DNA of 64,000 nt from JADJOY01 sp046331705 [NCBI: bacterium] (GTDB lineage Bacteria > JADJOY01). Position numbers and translations under genes: made by a program. The stretch covers positions 21,859-85,858 of the forward strand of contig JAXLQJ010000031.1 of assembly GCA_046331705.1 (NCBI GenBank), in the 5' to 3' direction. Shown here in pieces: positions 18,333-26,987 of the stretch (positions are counted from its first letter, which is position 1; each line of letters opens with the position of its first letter). A model generated the notes under the pieces. That model had not been told where the DNA came from. It made no database searches and was given only the letters and a program-made list of their open reading frames with translations.

Positions 18333-19197
18333 ATGACGGCGTCTCGTTCGCGCGCGGTGCTCATCACCGGTTGCTCGGCTGGGGATCGGCGAGGCGACGG
18401 CGCGCGCCTCGCGGAGCGTGGCTGGCCGGTCTTCGCGACGGCACGGAAGCCCGCGTCGCTCGCGGAGCTCGAGGCGTGCGGCTGCACGGCGCTCGCTCTC
18501 GACGTGCGACGAGGGCACGATGGTCGAGGCGGTCGCCGCGGTGGAGCGCGAGCACGGCGCCGTGGGCGTGCTGATCAACAACGCCGGCTACGGCCTCGAC
18601 GGACCCGTCGAGGAGCTCGACCTGGCGGAGATGAGGCGCCAGTTCGAGACCAACCTCTTCGGGCCCACGCGCCTCACCCAGCTGGTGATCCCTGGCATGC
18701 GCCGCCAGCGCTGGGGGCGGATCGTGAACGTGAGCTCGGTGGGCGGGCGCATCACGACTCCCGGCGCCGGCGCCTATCACGCGAGCAAGCACGCGCTCGA
18801 AAGCCTGAGCGACGCGCTGCGCTTCGAGGTGCAAGGCTTCGGCATCGACGTGATCGTGGTCGAGCCCGGCGCCATCCGCACTCGCTGGGTGGAGAAGGTG
18901 GTGCAATCGATCGAGGAGCGCCCCGATGCGGGCAGCCCGTATGCGGCGTTCCGGCGCGCCGTGGCGGGGCGCCTCGCCACCAACGATGCCGGCCCGCTCG
19001 CGCTCTTCGCCGGCGAAGCGCTGGACGTGGCGCGAGTGATCGAGCGCGCGCTCGCTGCGAAGCAGCCAGCGACGCGTTACACGGTGCCGGCGAACGCGCG
19101 GCTCTTCTCGCTCGCCCATCGCTGGATGCCGGATCGCTGGTGGGATCGCTTCATGCGCACGCAGTATCCGCAGCCAGGTGAACGATGCGACGCCTGA
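18333..19197 (+). pseudogene. Short-chain dehydrogenase/reductase, frameshifted near N-terminus
   Basis: The start MTASRSRAVLITGCSAG leads into the TGxxxGIG cofactor motif (GIGEATA), but this and the next part need frame changes at about 18385, 18408 and 18507. From CDEGTMVEAV onward the frame is clean: VLINNAGYGLDGPVEE, then SSVGGRITTPGAGAYHASKH with the YxxxK catalytic pair. It would be a classical NAD(P)H-dependent SDR. The 3' end overlaps the wax-ester synthase start by 13 bases. The indels sit at the right edge of the indel-rich tract, so consensus errors are a real alternative to a broken gene. Confidence 0.7.
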
Positions 19198-20657
19198 GCG
19201 GAGTCGACGCCGATCTGCTCTACGCGGAAACGCCCAACGCCCACCTTCACGTCGGCGCGCTCCTCATCCTCGATCCCTCCACCTCGCCGTGGCCGTTCGG
19301 CGTGGAGACGTGGCGCCAGCTCATCGAGGCCCACCTGAGCGAGCTGCCGCCGCTGCGCCAGCGGCTCGCCGAGGTCCCGTTTGGCATCGATCGGCCGTAT
19401 TGGGTGGACGATCCGCATTTCGATCTGGGGCGGCACGTGCGCCGGATCGCGGTGCCCGCGCCCGGCGGCGCGCGCGAGCTCGGTGCGCTGGTGGGCGACC
19501 TCTGCAGCTACAAGCTCGATCGCACGGCGCCGCTCTGGGAGATGTGGTTCATCGAGGGAGTCGAGCACGGGCGAGTCGCGCTGCTCTTCAAGGCACACCA
19601 TTGCTGCATGGACGGTATGACGGGCGCCTTGATGCTGGGGCGCCTGCTCACCACCGAGCCCACCGCTCCGCGCCTCGACGGCGCGCGCTGGCAGCCCGAG
19701 CCCGGGCACGCGATCCCGTCGCCGCTCGAGCGATTCGCGTCCGGCTTGCGCCACATCGCCGCCACGCCGTGGGAGGCGCGCACGCCGCTCGGCGACACCG
19801 TGCGCTCGATCCGCAAGCTCGCGAACACCTGGCGCGCCAAGCCCGAGGGCGCGCCGCCGCTGCCCTTCACCGCGCCCCGCACGCGCCTCAACCGCGACAT
19901 CACGCCCCACCGCGGCTTCGCGTTCGTGGAGGTGCCGCTCGAGCCCGTGAAGCGCGTGAAGAAGCACTTCGAGGTGAAGGTGAACGACGTCGCGGTGGCG
20001 CTGTGTGCCGGGGCGCTGCGCGAATACCTGCGGGCGCGCGGCGAGCTGCCGAAGGAGCCGCTCATCGCGGCGATTCCCGTGTCCATCCGCACCGGCGAGC
20101 AGATGGCGGGATTCGGCAACGCGGTCTCTGGTCTGTTCGCCACTCTCGCCACGCACGTCGACGATGCCGGCGAGCGGCTGCGCGCCATCCACGAGGGCAC
20201 GGTGGCCGCGAAGCGCATCTACGAGTCCGGGGTGGAAGACGCCGTGATGGAGTGGGCCGACCTCTCGTTGCCGAGCGCGGTGGCCCTCGCCGGGAAGCTC
20301 TGGACGTGGATGCACCTCTCGGAGCGGCTGCCGCCGATCTTCAACCTGCTGATCTCGAACGTGCCTGGCCCGCCGGTGTCGCTCTATGCGGGCGGCGCGC
20401 GGCTGGTGAGCTGCCATCCAATGGGACCGCTGGTGGGGAACGTGGCGCTCAACGTCACGGTCATGAGCTATCGCGACGTGCTGGGCTTCGGGCTGCTCGG
20501 TTGTCCCGAGGTGATTCCCGATCTCTGGGAGATCGCGGAGCGTGTGCCCGCGGCGCTGGACGAGCTCGTGGCTGCGACGATCCCTGCGGCGACATCGCCG
20601 CGCCGCGCAGGGCGCACACCGCGGCGTCCGCGCACCCGGCGTTCCCGTCGCGGCTGA
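19185..20657 (+). CDS. Wax ester synthase/diacylglycerol acyltransferase
   Basis: A 490-residue WS/DGAT-family protein that would join acyl-CoA to a long-chain alcohol or diacylglycerol for storage lipid. The catalytic HHxxxDG motif is present as HHCCMDG near residue 140. The N-terminus (LSGVDADLLYAETPNAHLHV) and the late block (NLLISNVPGPPVSLYAGGAR) match the family. It has the usual length, with a basic tail. It overlaps the SDR gene by 13 bases, so the SDR might supply a carbonyl or alcohol substrate (inference). Confidence 0.92.
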   Translation: MRRLSGVDADLLYAETPNAHLHVGALLILDPSTSPWPFGVETWRQLIEAHLSELPPLRQRLAEVPFGIDRPYWVDDPHFDLGRHVRRIAVPAPGGARELGALVGDLCSYKLDRTAPLWEMWFIEGVEHGRVALLFKAHHCCMDGMTGALMLGRLLTTEPTAPRLDGARWQPEPGHAIPSPLERFASGLRHIAATPWEARTPLGDTVRSIRKLANTWRAKPEGAPPLPFTAPRTRLNRDITPHRGFAFVEVPLEPVKRVKKHFEVKVNDVAVALCAGALREYLRARGELPKEPLIAAIPVSIRTGEQMAGFGNAVSGLFATLATHVDDAGERLRAIHEGTVAAKRIYESGVEDAVMEWADLSLPSAVALAGKLWTWMHLSERLPPIFNLLISNVPGPPVSLYAGGARLVSCHPMGPLVGNVALNVTVMSYRDVLGFGLLGCPEVIPDLWEIAERVPAALDELVAATIPAATSPRRAGRTPRRPRTRRSRRG

Positions 20658-20752
20658 ACGACGCCGGCCGAGGCCCGCGAGTCGGGGGCTCGGGAATGCG
20701 TGAATCGGCTACGCTCCCGCCTCGCAACGGCGAGGGACGACGGGGGGCCGGA

Positions 20753-21676
20753 ATGCGACCGCAATCGGGCAGGTCGTTGGTCGCGCGGCGACTCGCGGTG
20801 AGGGGCTCGGCGCTGCTCGTCCTGCTGGGTGTGAGCCACCTCGCGCGCGCGGATGGGGTCACCGTCTACCAGAACGGCTTCGAGTCCGCCGATACCTGCG
20901 CGTGGAAGGCGAGCGTGCCCGCCAGCACGTGCGATCCCACGATGGTGTACGTCCCCGCAGGCGAGTTCACGATGGGTTCGAGCGCCGGAGAGCTCCGGGA
21001 ACAGCCGGTCCATCTCGTGTACCTCGACGCGTTCTGGATCGACCGGACCGAGGTGACGGTGGATGCCTACGCGGCGTGCGTCGCGAGCGGTGTCTGCAAG
21101 AAGCCGAATAGCGAGTACGGCGAGTCCTTCCCCAACAGCCCGTGGTGCAACTGGGGCGCGCCGGATCGGGCGGGAGATCACCCGGTCAACTGCCTCGAAT
21201 GGGGCCGGGCGAACAAGTACTGCGCCTGGGCTGGCAAACGCTTGCCAACGGAGGCCGAGTGGGAGAAGGCAGCGCGGGGAACGGACGCGCGGACGTATCC
21301 CTGGGGCGAGGCGGAGCCATCGTGCGACTACGCCATCATCTACGCCTCCGTGGGTGGGAACGGCTGTGGGTTCAACACCACGTGGCCGGTCGGATCCAAG
21401 CCCGCCGGCGTGTCCCCGTACGGTGCGCTCGACATGTCCGGGAACGTTTGGGAGTGGGTCAACGATTGGTATCTCTGGAACTACTACACGGTGAGCCCGC
21501 ACTCGAACCCGCCCGGTCCCGCGAAGACCGGCGACCGGGTGCTGCGGGGAAACTCGTGGGACGGCGGCGCGAGCAGCTCGCGCGCGGCGTATCGCAACGG
21601 TGCCGCCGTCGCGTTCTTCTCGATCGAGACGGGATTCCGCTGCGCCGCATCGACGCCACCCGCTGCCAGCCGGTGA
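20753..21676 (+). CDS. Secreted FGE/SUMF1-domain protein
   Basis: A 307-residue protein with an N-terminal signal peptide (about residues 15-33, ending SHLARA), then a short NGFESADTCAW motif and a full formylglycine-generating-enzyme-type domain. Domain markers are VYVPAGEFTMGS, RTEVTVDAYAACV, KRLPTEAEWEKAARG, YPWGEAEPSC, GALDMSGNVWEWVNDWY, VLRGNSWDGG and GFRCA. Whether it oxidises a sulfatase Cys is doubtful: no sulfatase gene is nearby, and many such domains are non-catalytic binding modules. A close relative with the same NGFESAD motif lies at 50228-51094. The ATG at 20753 gives the signal peptide. Confidence 0.88.
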   Translation: MRPQSGRSLVARRLAVRGSALLVLLGVSHLARADGVTVYQNGFESADTCAWKASVPASTCDPTMVYVPAGEFTMGSSAGELREQPVHLVYLDAFWIDRTEVTVDAYAACVASGVCKKPNSEYGESFPNSPWCNWGAPDRAGDHPVNCLEWGRANKYCAWAGKRLPTEAEWEKAARGTDARTYPWGEAEPSCDYAIIYASVGGNGCGFNTTWPVGSKPAGVSPYGALDMSGNVWEWVNDWYLWNYYTVSPHSNPPGPAKTGDRVLRGNSWDGGASSSRAAYRNGAAVAFFSIETGFRCAASTPPAASR

Positions 21677-21802
21677 TCGAGCGCGCGTCACCGGTCGCTG
21701 CACGGATACGGAGGCTTCGGCCGACGCGTGCATCGCGGCGGTCGAGGCGATAGGGTTGCGCGCCGAGCCGGGCCGCGAGCGGGCCCCGCACGCGAGCGAC
21801 AC

Positions 21803-22879
21803 ATGCGCGAGATCATCGACGCCGACGGCCATCTGGTCGAAGGCATGACGTTCATGGGCGAGGCGCTCGAACGCTTCGCGAGCCACATGCGCCTCGAGCC
21901 CGACGAGGAGAGCGGTGTCGCGCTCTACATCGAGGGCCGCCGCTATCCCCAGTCGCGTGGAGCCGGTCGCGGCGTGTCGACGCAGCACAGCACCTGCCAC
22001 GAGCAAGGCATCGATCCCAGCAGCGTCGCCGGCGTGCTGGCGGATGCCGACCGCGAGGGCATCGGCACCATGGTGCTCTACCCGAGCCTGGCGCTCGGCG
22101 TGCCCGGTTTCACCGACACCGCGTTCGCCGCGGCGTTCTCCGAGTACTACAACCGCTACGCCGCCGAATGGTGCCGCGAATCGGGCGGGCGCTTGCGCGC
22201 CGTGGCGGTGGCCCCGATCGAGGACGTGCCGCGTGCGATCGCCGTCCTCGAATCGGCCAAGCGTCTCGGCCTGGTGGGCGTGTGCGTGCCACCGGCCCTC
22301 GCCGAGCGCAACCTCGATCATCCGGACCTCACCCCGTTCTTCGCCGCTGCCGAGGATCTGGCGTTGCCGATCGGCGTGCACGGCGCGCCGGGTCTGCACC
22401 TGCCCAAGATCGGCGTCGATCGGTTCACCAACTACATCCAGGTGCACTGCGTGAGCTTCCCCTTCGACCAGATGACGGCGATGACGGCGCTGGTGAGCGG
22501 CGGCGTGTTGGAACGCCATCCGCGCCTGCGCGTGGCGTTTCTCGAGGCGGGGATCGGCTGGCTGCCGTTCTTCCTCGATCGTCTCGACGAGCATTTCGAG
22601 AAGCGCGGCGAGTGGGTGGCGGACGGCTGGAAGCGGCGGCCGCGCGAGTACCTCGCGCGCGGTCAGCTGTTCGCGACGTGCGAGCCCGAGGAGTCGCTGC
22701 TGCCGGCGGCGGTCGCCATCCTGGGTGCCGAGCACATCATGTACGCGAGCGATTATCCGCATTGGGACAGCGAGTTCCCCGAGAGCGCGCGCCCGATCCG
22801 CGAGCGCGGCGACCTCGACGAGGCGGCGCGCGCCGCCATCCTCGGCGGCACCGCACGGCGCTTCTACGATCTGGGGTGA
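21803..22879 (+). CDS. Amidohydrolase 2 family metal hydrolase
   Basis: A 358-residue TIM-barrel hydrolase/decarboxylase of the amidohydrolase-2 group (PF04909). It has DADGHLVEG at the N-terminus in place of a full HxH, PIGVHGAPG for a metal His, a FLEAGIGWLPFFLDRLDEHF block and YASDYPHWDSEFP for the final Asp. This subfamily accompanies Rieske oxygenases and acyl-CoA enzymes in degradation clusters. Related proteins are encoded at 43850-44656 and 46960-48270. Thirty bases separate it from the deacylase gene, so they likely form one unit. Confidence 0.9.
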   Translation: MREIIDADGHLVEGMTFMGEALERFASHMRLEPDEESGVALYIEGRRYPQSRGAGRGVSTQHSTCHEQGIDPSSVAGVLADADREGIGTMVLYPSLALGVPGFTDTAFAAAFSEYYNRYAAEWCRESGGRLRAVAVAPIEDVPRAIAVLESAKRLGLVGVCVPPALAERNLDHPDLTPFFAAAEDLALPIGVHGAPGLHLPKIGVDRFTNYIQVHCVSFPFDQMTAMTALVSGGVLERHPRLRVAFLEAGIGWLPFFLDRLDEHFEKRGEWVADGWKRRPREYLARGQLFATCEPEESLLPAAVAILGAEHIMYASDYPHWDSEFPESARPIRERGDLDEAARAAILGGTARRFYDLG

Positions 22880-22909
22880 GGCAACCGTTCGAGCCTGGGA
22901 GGGCGTTGC

Positions 22910-24643
22910 ATGCTGGACGTGAAGATCGAAGGTGGCACCGTCGTGGACGGCAGCGGTAAGCAGGGCCGCGTAGCCGACGTGGGCATCCGCGACGGGCGCA
23001 TCGACGCCATCGGGCACATCGGCGAGCCGGCGCGCGTCACGCTCGACGCCCGCGGACAGGTCGTGTGCCCGGGCTTCGTCGATCTGCACACCCACTACGA
23101 CGCCCAGGTCTTCTGGGACCCGGCGCTCACGCCCTCGTCGCTGCACGGCGTGACGACGGTGTTCGGCGGCAACTGCGGCTTCAGCCTGGCACCGCTCGAG
23201 CCCAGCGAGGGCGAATACCTGATGCGGATGCTGGCGCGCGTCGAGGGCATGCCGCTCGAGAGCCTGCGCGCGGGCGTGCCGTGGGATTGGCGCACGTTCG
23301 ACGAATACCTCGGCCGCCTGGAAGGTCGGGTGGCGCTCAACGTCGGCTTTCTCGTCGGCCACTCGGCGCTGCGCCGCTCGGCGATGGGCGAGCGCGCCAA
23401 TCGCGAGGCCGCGAGCGACGCCGACCTGGCGCGCATGGTGGAGCTCTTGCGCAGCTCGCTGGCGGCGGGCGGCATGGGGTTCTCGTCGTCTTCGTCGCCG
23501 ACTCACAGCGATGGCGACGGTGGCCCGGTTCCCTCGCGTCACGCCGCGCGCGAGGAGATCCTGGCGCTCTGCCGCGAGGTGAGACTCCACCCGGGCACCA
23601 CGCTCGAGTTCATCCCCACCGCGGGTCCGTTCGAGCGCGCCCACAAGGAGCTGATGGTCGAGATGTCGCTCGCCGCGGAGCGCACGCTCAACTGGAACTC
23701 GCTGGTGGTGACCGCGATGGCGCCCGACCTCTTCGAGCAGCAGCTCGAGACCTCGGATCGCGCCGCCAAGCGCGGGGCGCGGGTGGTGGCGCTCACGTTG
23801 CCGGACGTGATGCGGATGCGCATCAACTTCACGTCGGGGTTCGTCTTCGATTCGCTGCCGGGCTGGGGCTCGGTGCTGGCCCTCGATCACGCGTCGAAGC
23901 TGCAGGCGCTCGCGCAAGTCGACGTGCGCGAGCGGTTGCGCGCCGGCTACGCTTCACCGGACGCCGGCGTGTTCTCGTTCCTGCTCGCGCCCGATCTGTT
24001 GCGAGTGGTCGAGACCTTCACGCCTGCGGGAAAGGCCGTCGAGGGTCGCACGATCGGCGAGGTGGCGAGGGAGCAAGGCAAGGATCCGTTCGATGCGCTC
24101 TTCGACCTGGCGATCGCCGAGGACCTGCGAACGCAGTTCACGCCGATGGTTCCCGGCGACGACGACGAGAGCTGGAAGCTACGCGCGCAGGTGTGGCGCG
24201 ATCCGCGGGTGCTGATCGGCGCCTCGGACGCCGGCGCGCACCTCGACATGATCGACACCTTCCAGCTCTCGACGCAGCTCCTCGGCCCGTGCGTGCGCGA
24301 GCGCCGGCTCATCGAGCTGGAGGACGCCATCCACCGCATCACCGACGTGCCCGCGCGTCTCTACGGCGTGCGCGAGCGGGGCCGCTTGGTGCCCGGCTGG
24401 CACGCCGACGTGGTGGTCTTCGATCCCGACCGGATCGGGCCGGGGCCGCTGCACACCCGCGCGGACCTGCCCGGCGGCGCGTCGCGGCTCTTCGCCGAAG
24501 CGCGTGGGATCGCCCACGTGCTCGTGAACGGAGTCGAGATCGTGCGCGGCGGCGAGGTCACCGGAGCCCGTCCGGGCACCGTGCTGCGATCGGGTCGCGA
24601 TACCGAGACCGTCGCGATCCCCGCCAGCATCCGCCAAGCCTGA
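22910..24643 (+). CDS. N-acyl-D-amino-acid deacylase (D-aminoacylase) family
   Basis: A 577-residue member of the amidohydrolase-3/D-aminoacylase family, which hydrolyses N-acyl or related amide bonds with a zinc site. It shows FVDLHTHYDAQ (metal HxH), VTTVFGGNCGFSLAP (conserved metal Cys), LVGHSALRRSAMG and LIGASDAGAHLDM for the catalytic Asp. The N- and C-terminal strands of the composite beta domain (IEGGTVVDGSG; WHADVVVFDPD) are present. True substrates of environmental members are often unknown. It ends just before a perfect palindrome shared with the convergent gene. Confidence 0.9.
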   Translation: MLDVKIEGGTVVDGSGKQGRVADVGIRDGRIDAIGHIGEPARVTLDARGQVVCPGFVDLHTHYDAQVFWDPALTPSSLHGVTTVFGGNCGFSLAPLEPSEGEYLMRMLARVEGMPLESLRAGVPWDWRTFDEYLGRLEGRVALNVGFLVGHSALRRSAMGERANREAASDADLARMVELLRSSLAAGGMGFSSSSSPTHSDGDGGPVPSRHAAREEILALCREVRLHPGTTLEFIPTAGPFERAHKELMVEMSLAAERTLNWNSLVVTAMAPDLFEQQLETSDRAAKRGARVVALTLPDVMRMRINFTSGFVFDSLPGWGSVLALDHASKLQALAQVDVRERLRAGYASPDAGVFSFLLAPDLLRVVETFTPAGKAVEGRTIGEVAREQGKDPFDALFDLAIAEDLRTQFTPMVPGDDDESWKLRAQVWRDPRVLIGASDAGAHLDMIDTFQLSTQLLGPCVRERRLIELEDAIHRITDVPARLYGVRERGRLVPGWHADVVVFDPDRIGPGPLHTRADLPGGASRLFAEARGIAHVLVNGVEIVRGGEVTGARPGTVLRSGRDTETVAIPASIRQA

Positions 24644-24645
24644 AG

Positions 24646-24669
24646 CGAGCGCGGCGCGCGCCGCGCTCG
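24646..24669. terminator. 24-base perfect palindrome between convergent genes
   Basis: CGAGCGCGGCG, then CG, then CGCCGCGCTCG. It lies three bases after the deacylase stop and five before the stop of the opposing PilZ-like gene. It probably works as a bidirectional terminator, although no T-run follows it on either side. Confidence 0.6.
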
Positions 24670-24673
24670 GCTC

Positions 24674-26380
24674 TCACCGCTCGGCGGACGACGCGTCGCG
24701 GTCCGCGACCGTGAACGAGCCGTGCTTGTAGCGCGCGCGCTCCGTGCCGTCGGGAGTGACGAAGCGAACCTCGTCGAAGTGAAGGGCGAGGAAGACCAAC
24801 ACCGATAGCTCGACGTCGCTCTGTCTCTCGCCGGCGGTGCGCTGGGTCCAATCGGGGCTGACGACGACCTTCAAGACCTGCTTCTCGACCCGCGCGTCCT
24901 CGACGGGAAGGGCGGGTGTGGCCCGCTGGAGCTCGGCGCGCAGGCGAGCGACGTCGACCGTTTCCGGTGGCGGATCGCGGCGCCCGGTGAGCTGGAACGC
25001 GACGGCGCCCGCGACGAGCACCACGCCGACGATCCCCGCGGCGAGCGCACCGCGGGGCAAGCTTCGCGACGCGCTCGCGTCGTCGTTGGCGTCGCCCGCG
25101 CGGCGCGGGTCACGCGTTGCGCCGGCGCGCTCGTCCCTGGAACGGCTTGCGCTCTTTTGGGCGCTCGGCTTGCGAGACTCGTCGCGCTCCTTGCGAGCTC
25201 CCGTGCGCGGCCGCTCGGCGTCTCCGGCGGCGCGGGCGAGCTGTGCGGCTTGTCGCGCGAGTCGTTGTTGCTCGGCGGGCCATTGGGCGTAGCGCTCTTC
25301 GGACGCTTGGGCGGGCTCGAGCGCCGCCGCGTGCCAAGCGGCGCGAGCGGCCAGCGCCGCGACGTCCTCGGCGGCGTGCACCAGCTCGCGTCGCATCCCC
25401 TCGTCGAGCGCCGCCGCGCTCGAGCTGGACGCGAGGTCGGCGGCGAGCGCGCGGAGCGAGCGCTGGCTGCGACCGAGGGATTCGAGCTCGCCGGCACCGA
25501 GGCGCTGGAAGCGCCAGTCGACGCTCGACAGCGTGTCGATGACTTCCATCTGTGCCACCGCCAGCGCGATGAGCGGGTGACGGCTCGAGTCGGGTACGGG
25601 CGCTGGTGCCGCCGTGGTCGGGCTCGCGGCGCGCGACACGATCTCGTCGGTGGAGCGATCGAGATCGCTCAGGTCGAGCGCCCAGCTTCCGCCGGCGGAC
25701 CCGGGCGGCTGGCCATCGCCGGTGGCGTCGGTACCCGCGCACGCCCGCAGCGCGGCGTGGATCGCGAACCCCGGGGCGCCCGTGGTCGGTGCAAGCGCGC
25801 GCCCGCGATAGGTGAAGGCGAGGCGCGCCTCGCCGTGTTGCGCGAGCGACGGCTCGAGCGCGAGCCACGCGGCGAGCTGCGGCCCGCCACCAGCCTCCGA
25901 GTGCTCCGACTCGGCGTCGCGCGCGATCGACACGTGACGGGTGCCGGCGAGCCACGCGCACAACCCGTCGTTGGTCGAGCCGGGATTCAGGATGTCGGGG
26001 TCGACGGGCACGGGCCACACCAGCGCGCCGTCGGCGTCGACGGAGAGCGCGCCCGGGTAGGCGCGCTCGAGCTCGGCGATTCGACCGGCGAGCGCCGCGG
26101 CGGAATCGTCGAGCTTGAGACCGAAGCCCGAGACCGTGACGCCGCCGACGTTGCGATTGAGATGGGCGGTGACGCGGGCCTCGCCGTGGAACGTGGCGCC
26201 CGCGCCCAGCCCGAGCGCGAAGAAGACCCGCGCCTGGACCTCGGGAAGCGCGTTCGACTGGACGAAGAGGTTCGACTCGGTGAGCGAGGTGACGATTCCC
26301 TCGCCCCACACACGCCCGTGCTGCGTGTAGCGGATCGAGAGCGAGACCTCGAAGCGCAGGGCGCGATCGTCGGCGGGCAT
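24674..26380 (-). CDS. PilZ-like domain protein with a C-terminal membrane anchor
   Basis: A 568-residue protein. Residues 1-90 look like a PilZ beta-barrel (VSLSIRYTQHGRVWGEGIVT; then FFALGLGAGATFHGEARVTA). A middle alpha/beta part holds RLAFTYRGRALAPTTGAPGF. A Lys/Arg/Glu-rich linker leads to one membrane span at about 444-466 (AAGIVGVVLVAGAVAFQL), and a 100-residue outer domain ends the protein. The usual PilZ RxxxR c-di-GMP motif is not clear. A paralogue of the same architecture is encoded at 26988-28727. Function unknown. Confidence 0.65.
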   Translation of the reverse strand: MPADDRALRFEVSLSIRYTQHGRVWGEGIVTSLTESNLFVQSNALPEVQARVFFALGLGAGATFHGEARVTAHLNRNVGGVTVSGFGLKLDDSAAALAGRIAELERAYPGALSVDADGALVWPVPVDPDILNPGSTNDGLCAWLAGTRHVSIARDAESEHSEAGGGPQLAAWLALEPSLAQHGEARLAFTYRGRALAPTTGAPGFAIHAALRACAGTDATGDGQPPGSAGGSWALDLSDLDRSTDEIVSRAASPTTAAPAPVPDSSRHPLIALAVAQMEVIDTLSSVDWRFQRLGAGELESLGRSQRSLRALAADLASSSSAAALDEGMRRELVHAAEDVAALAARAAWHAAALEPAQASEERYAQWPAEQQRLARQAAQLARAAGDAERPRTGARKERDESRKPSAQKSASRSRDERAGATRDPRRAGDANDDASASRSLPRGALAAGIVGVVLVAGAVAFQLTGRRDPPPETVDVARLRAELQRATPALPVEDARVEKQVLKVVVSPDWTQRTAGERQSDVELSVLVFLALHFDEVRFVTPDGTERARYKHGSFTVADRDASSAER

Positions 26381-26559
26381 GCGGCTGGTAAGGTGCGGTG
26401 GACGTTGGGTGGTTGCGTCGTCGGCTGGCGCGCTGGTGCGCGCGTCCAACGAGGCCGGCGATCGTATGTTCCGAGATCCGCCGTCGCAAGGTGGCCGCTT
26501 TCCGCCGCCGGGTCCGGCGCCCCGCCGCATCATCCTGTCGACGCCGCCTTCGCGCCGCC

Positions 26560-26945
26560 TGCGGTCGAATCACGGCGCAGGAGGTGCCGCTCTGGAAGAC
26601 CGAGGCGGAGAAAGCGGCGCTGCTCGGCTCGCGAGTCTTCCACAGCGGTCAGGAGCTGGGCAGCACCACGGCGAGTCGTGCTTCATGTGGCAACCGCACG
26701 CGGCCAACACCCACCCCGAGACTCATCCCACGTACCAGACGCAGCTCGGGCGCTTGGCGTTGCTGCGCGACCCGAACCCTTGCGGCCGCGAGCACCCGGT
26801 GCGCGGGCAACCGCGGAACGCCGATGACCCCAAGACGCGTGCGCGCGAGGCATACATCGATGCGCAGCGCCCCACCGTGGCGCTCGAGCACGAGGAAGCG
26901 CTGAGCGCCAAGGGCGGCGGCTCTGGCCGCGGCCCGCGACTTCCG
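26560..26945 (+). pseudogene. Cytochrome c pseudogene with lost CxxCH
   Basis: Plus-strand remnants read EVPLWKTEAEKAALLGSRVF and HSGQELGS. After one frame change they continue as GESCFMWQPHAANTHPETHP, TYQTQLGRLALLRDP, EHPVRGQPRNADDPKTRARE and AYIDAQRP. This follows the pattern of SoxA-like/monoheme c-type cytochromes, in which the heme site reads CxMCHPxAANTHPETYPK. Here the second Cys and the His of CxxCH are Trp and Gln, so heme cannot attach. No clear start or signal peptide remains. It lies antisense between the two PilZ-like paralogues. The family call comes from memory of such cytochromes. Confidence 0.65.
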
Positions 26946-26987
26946 CCCGCCGGGACCGCGTTCGCGCCGACGGCGGCGGGGCTGGCT

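Noticed and set aside
20468-23917. Very long minus-strand open frame (over 1,100 codons)
   Set aside because: It lies antisense to three genes with clear motifs (FGE domain, amidohydrolase, deacylase). Its product is Arg/His/Ala-rich without any domain, as expected for antisense frames in high-GC DNA.
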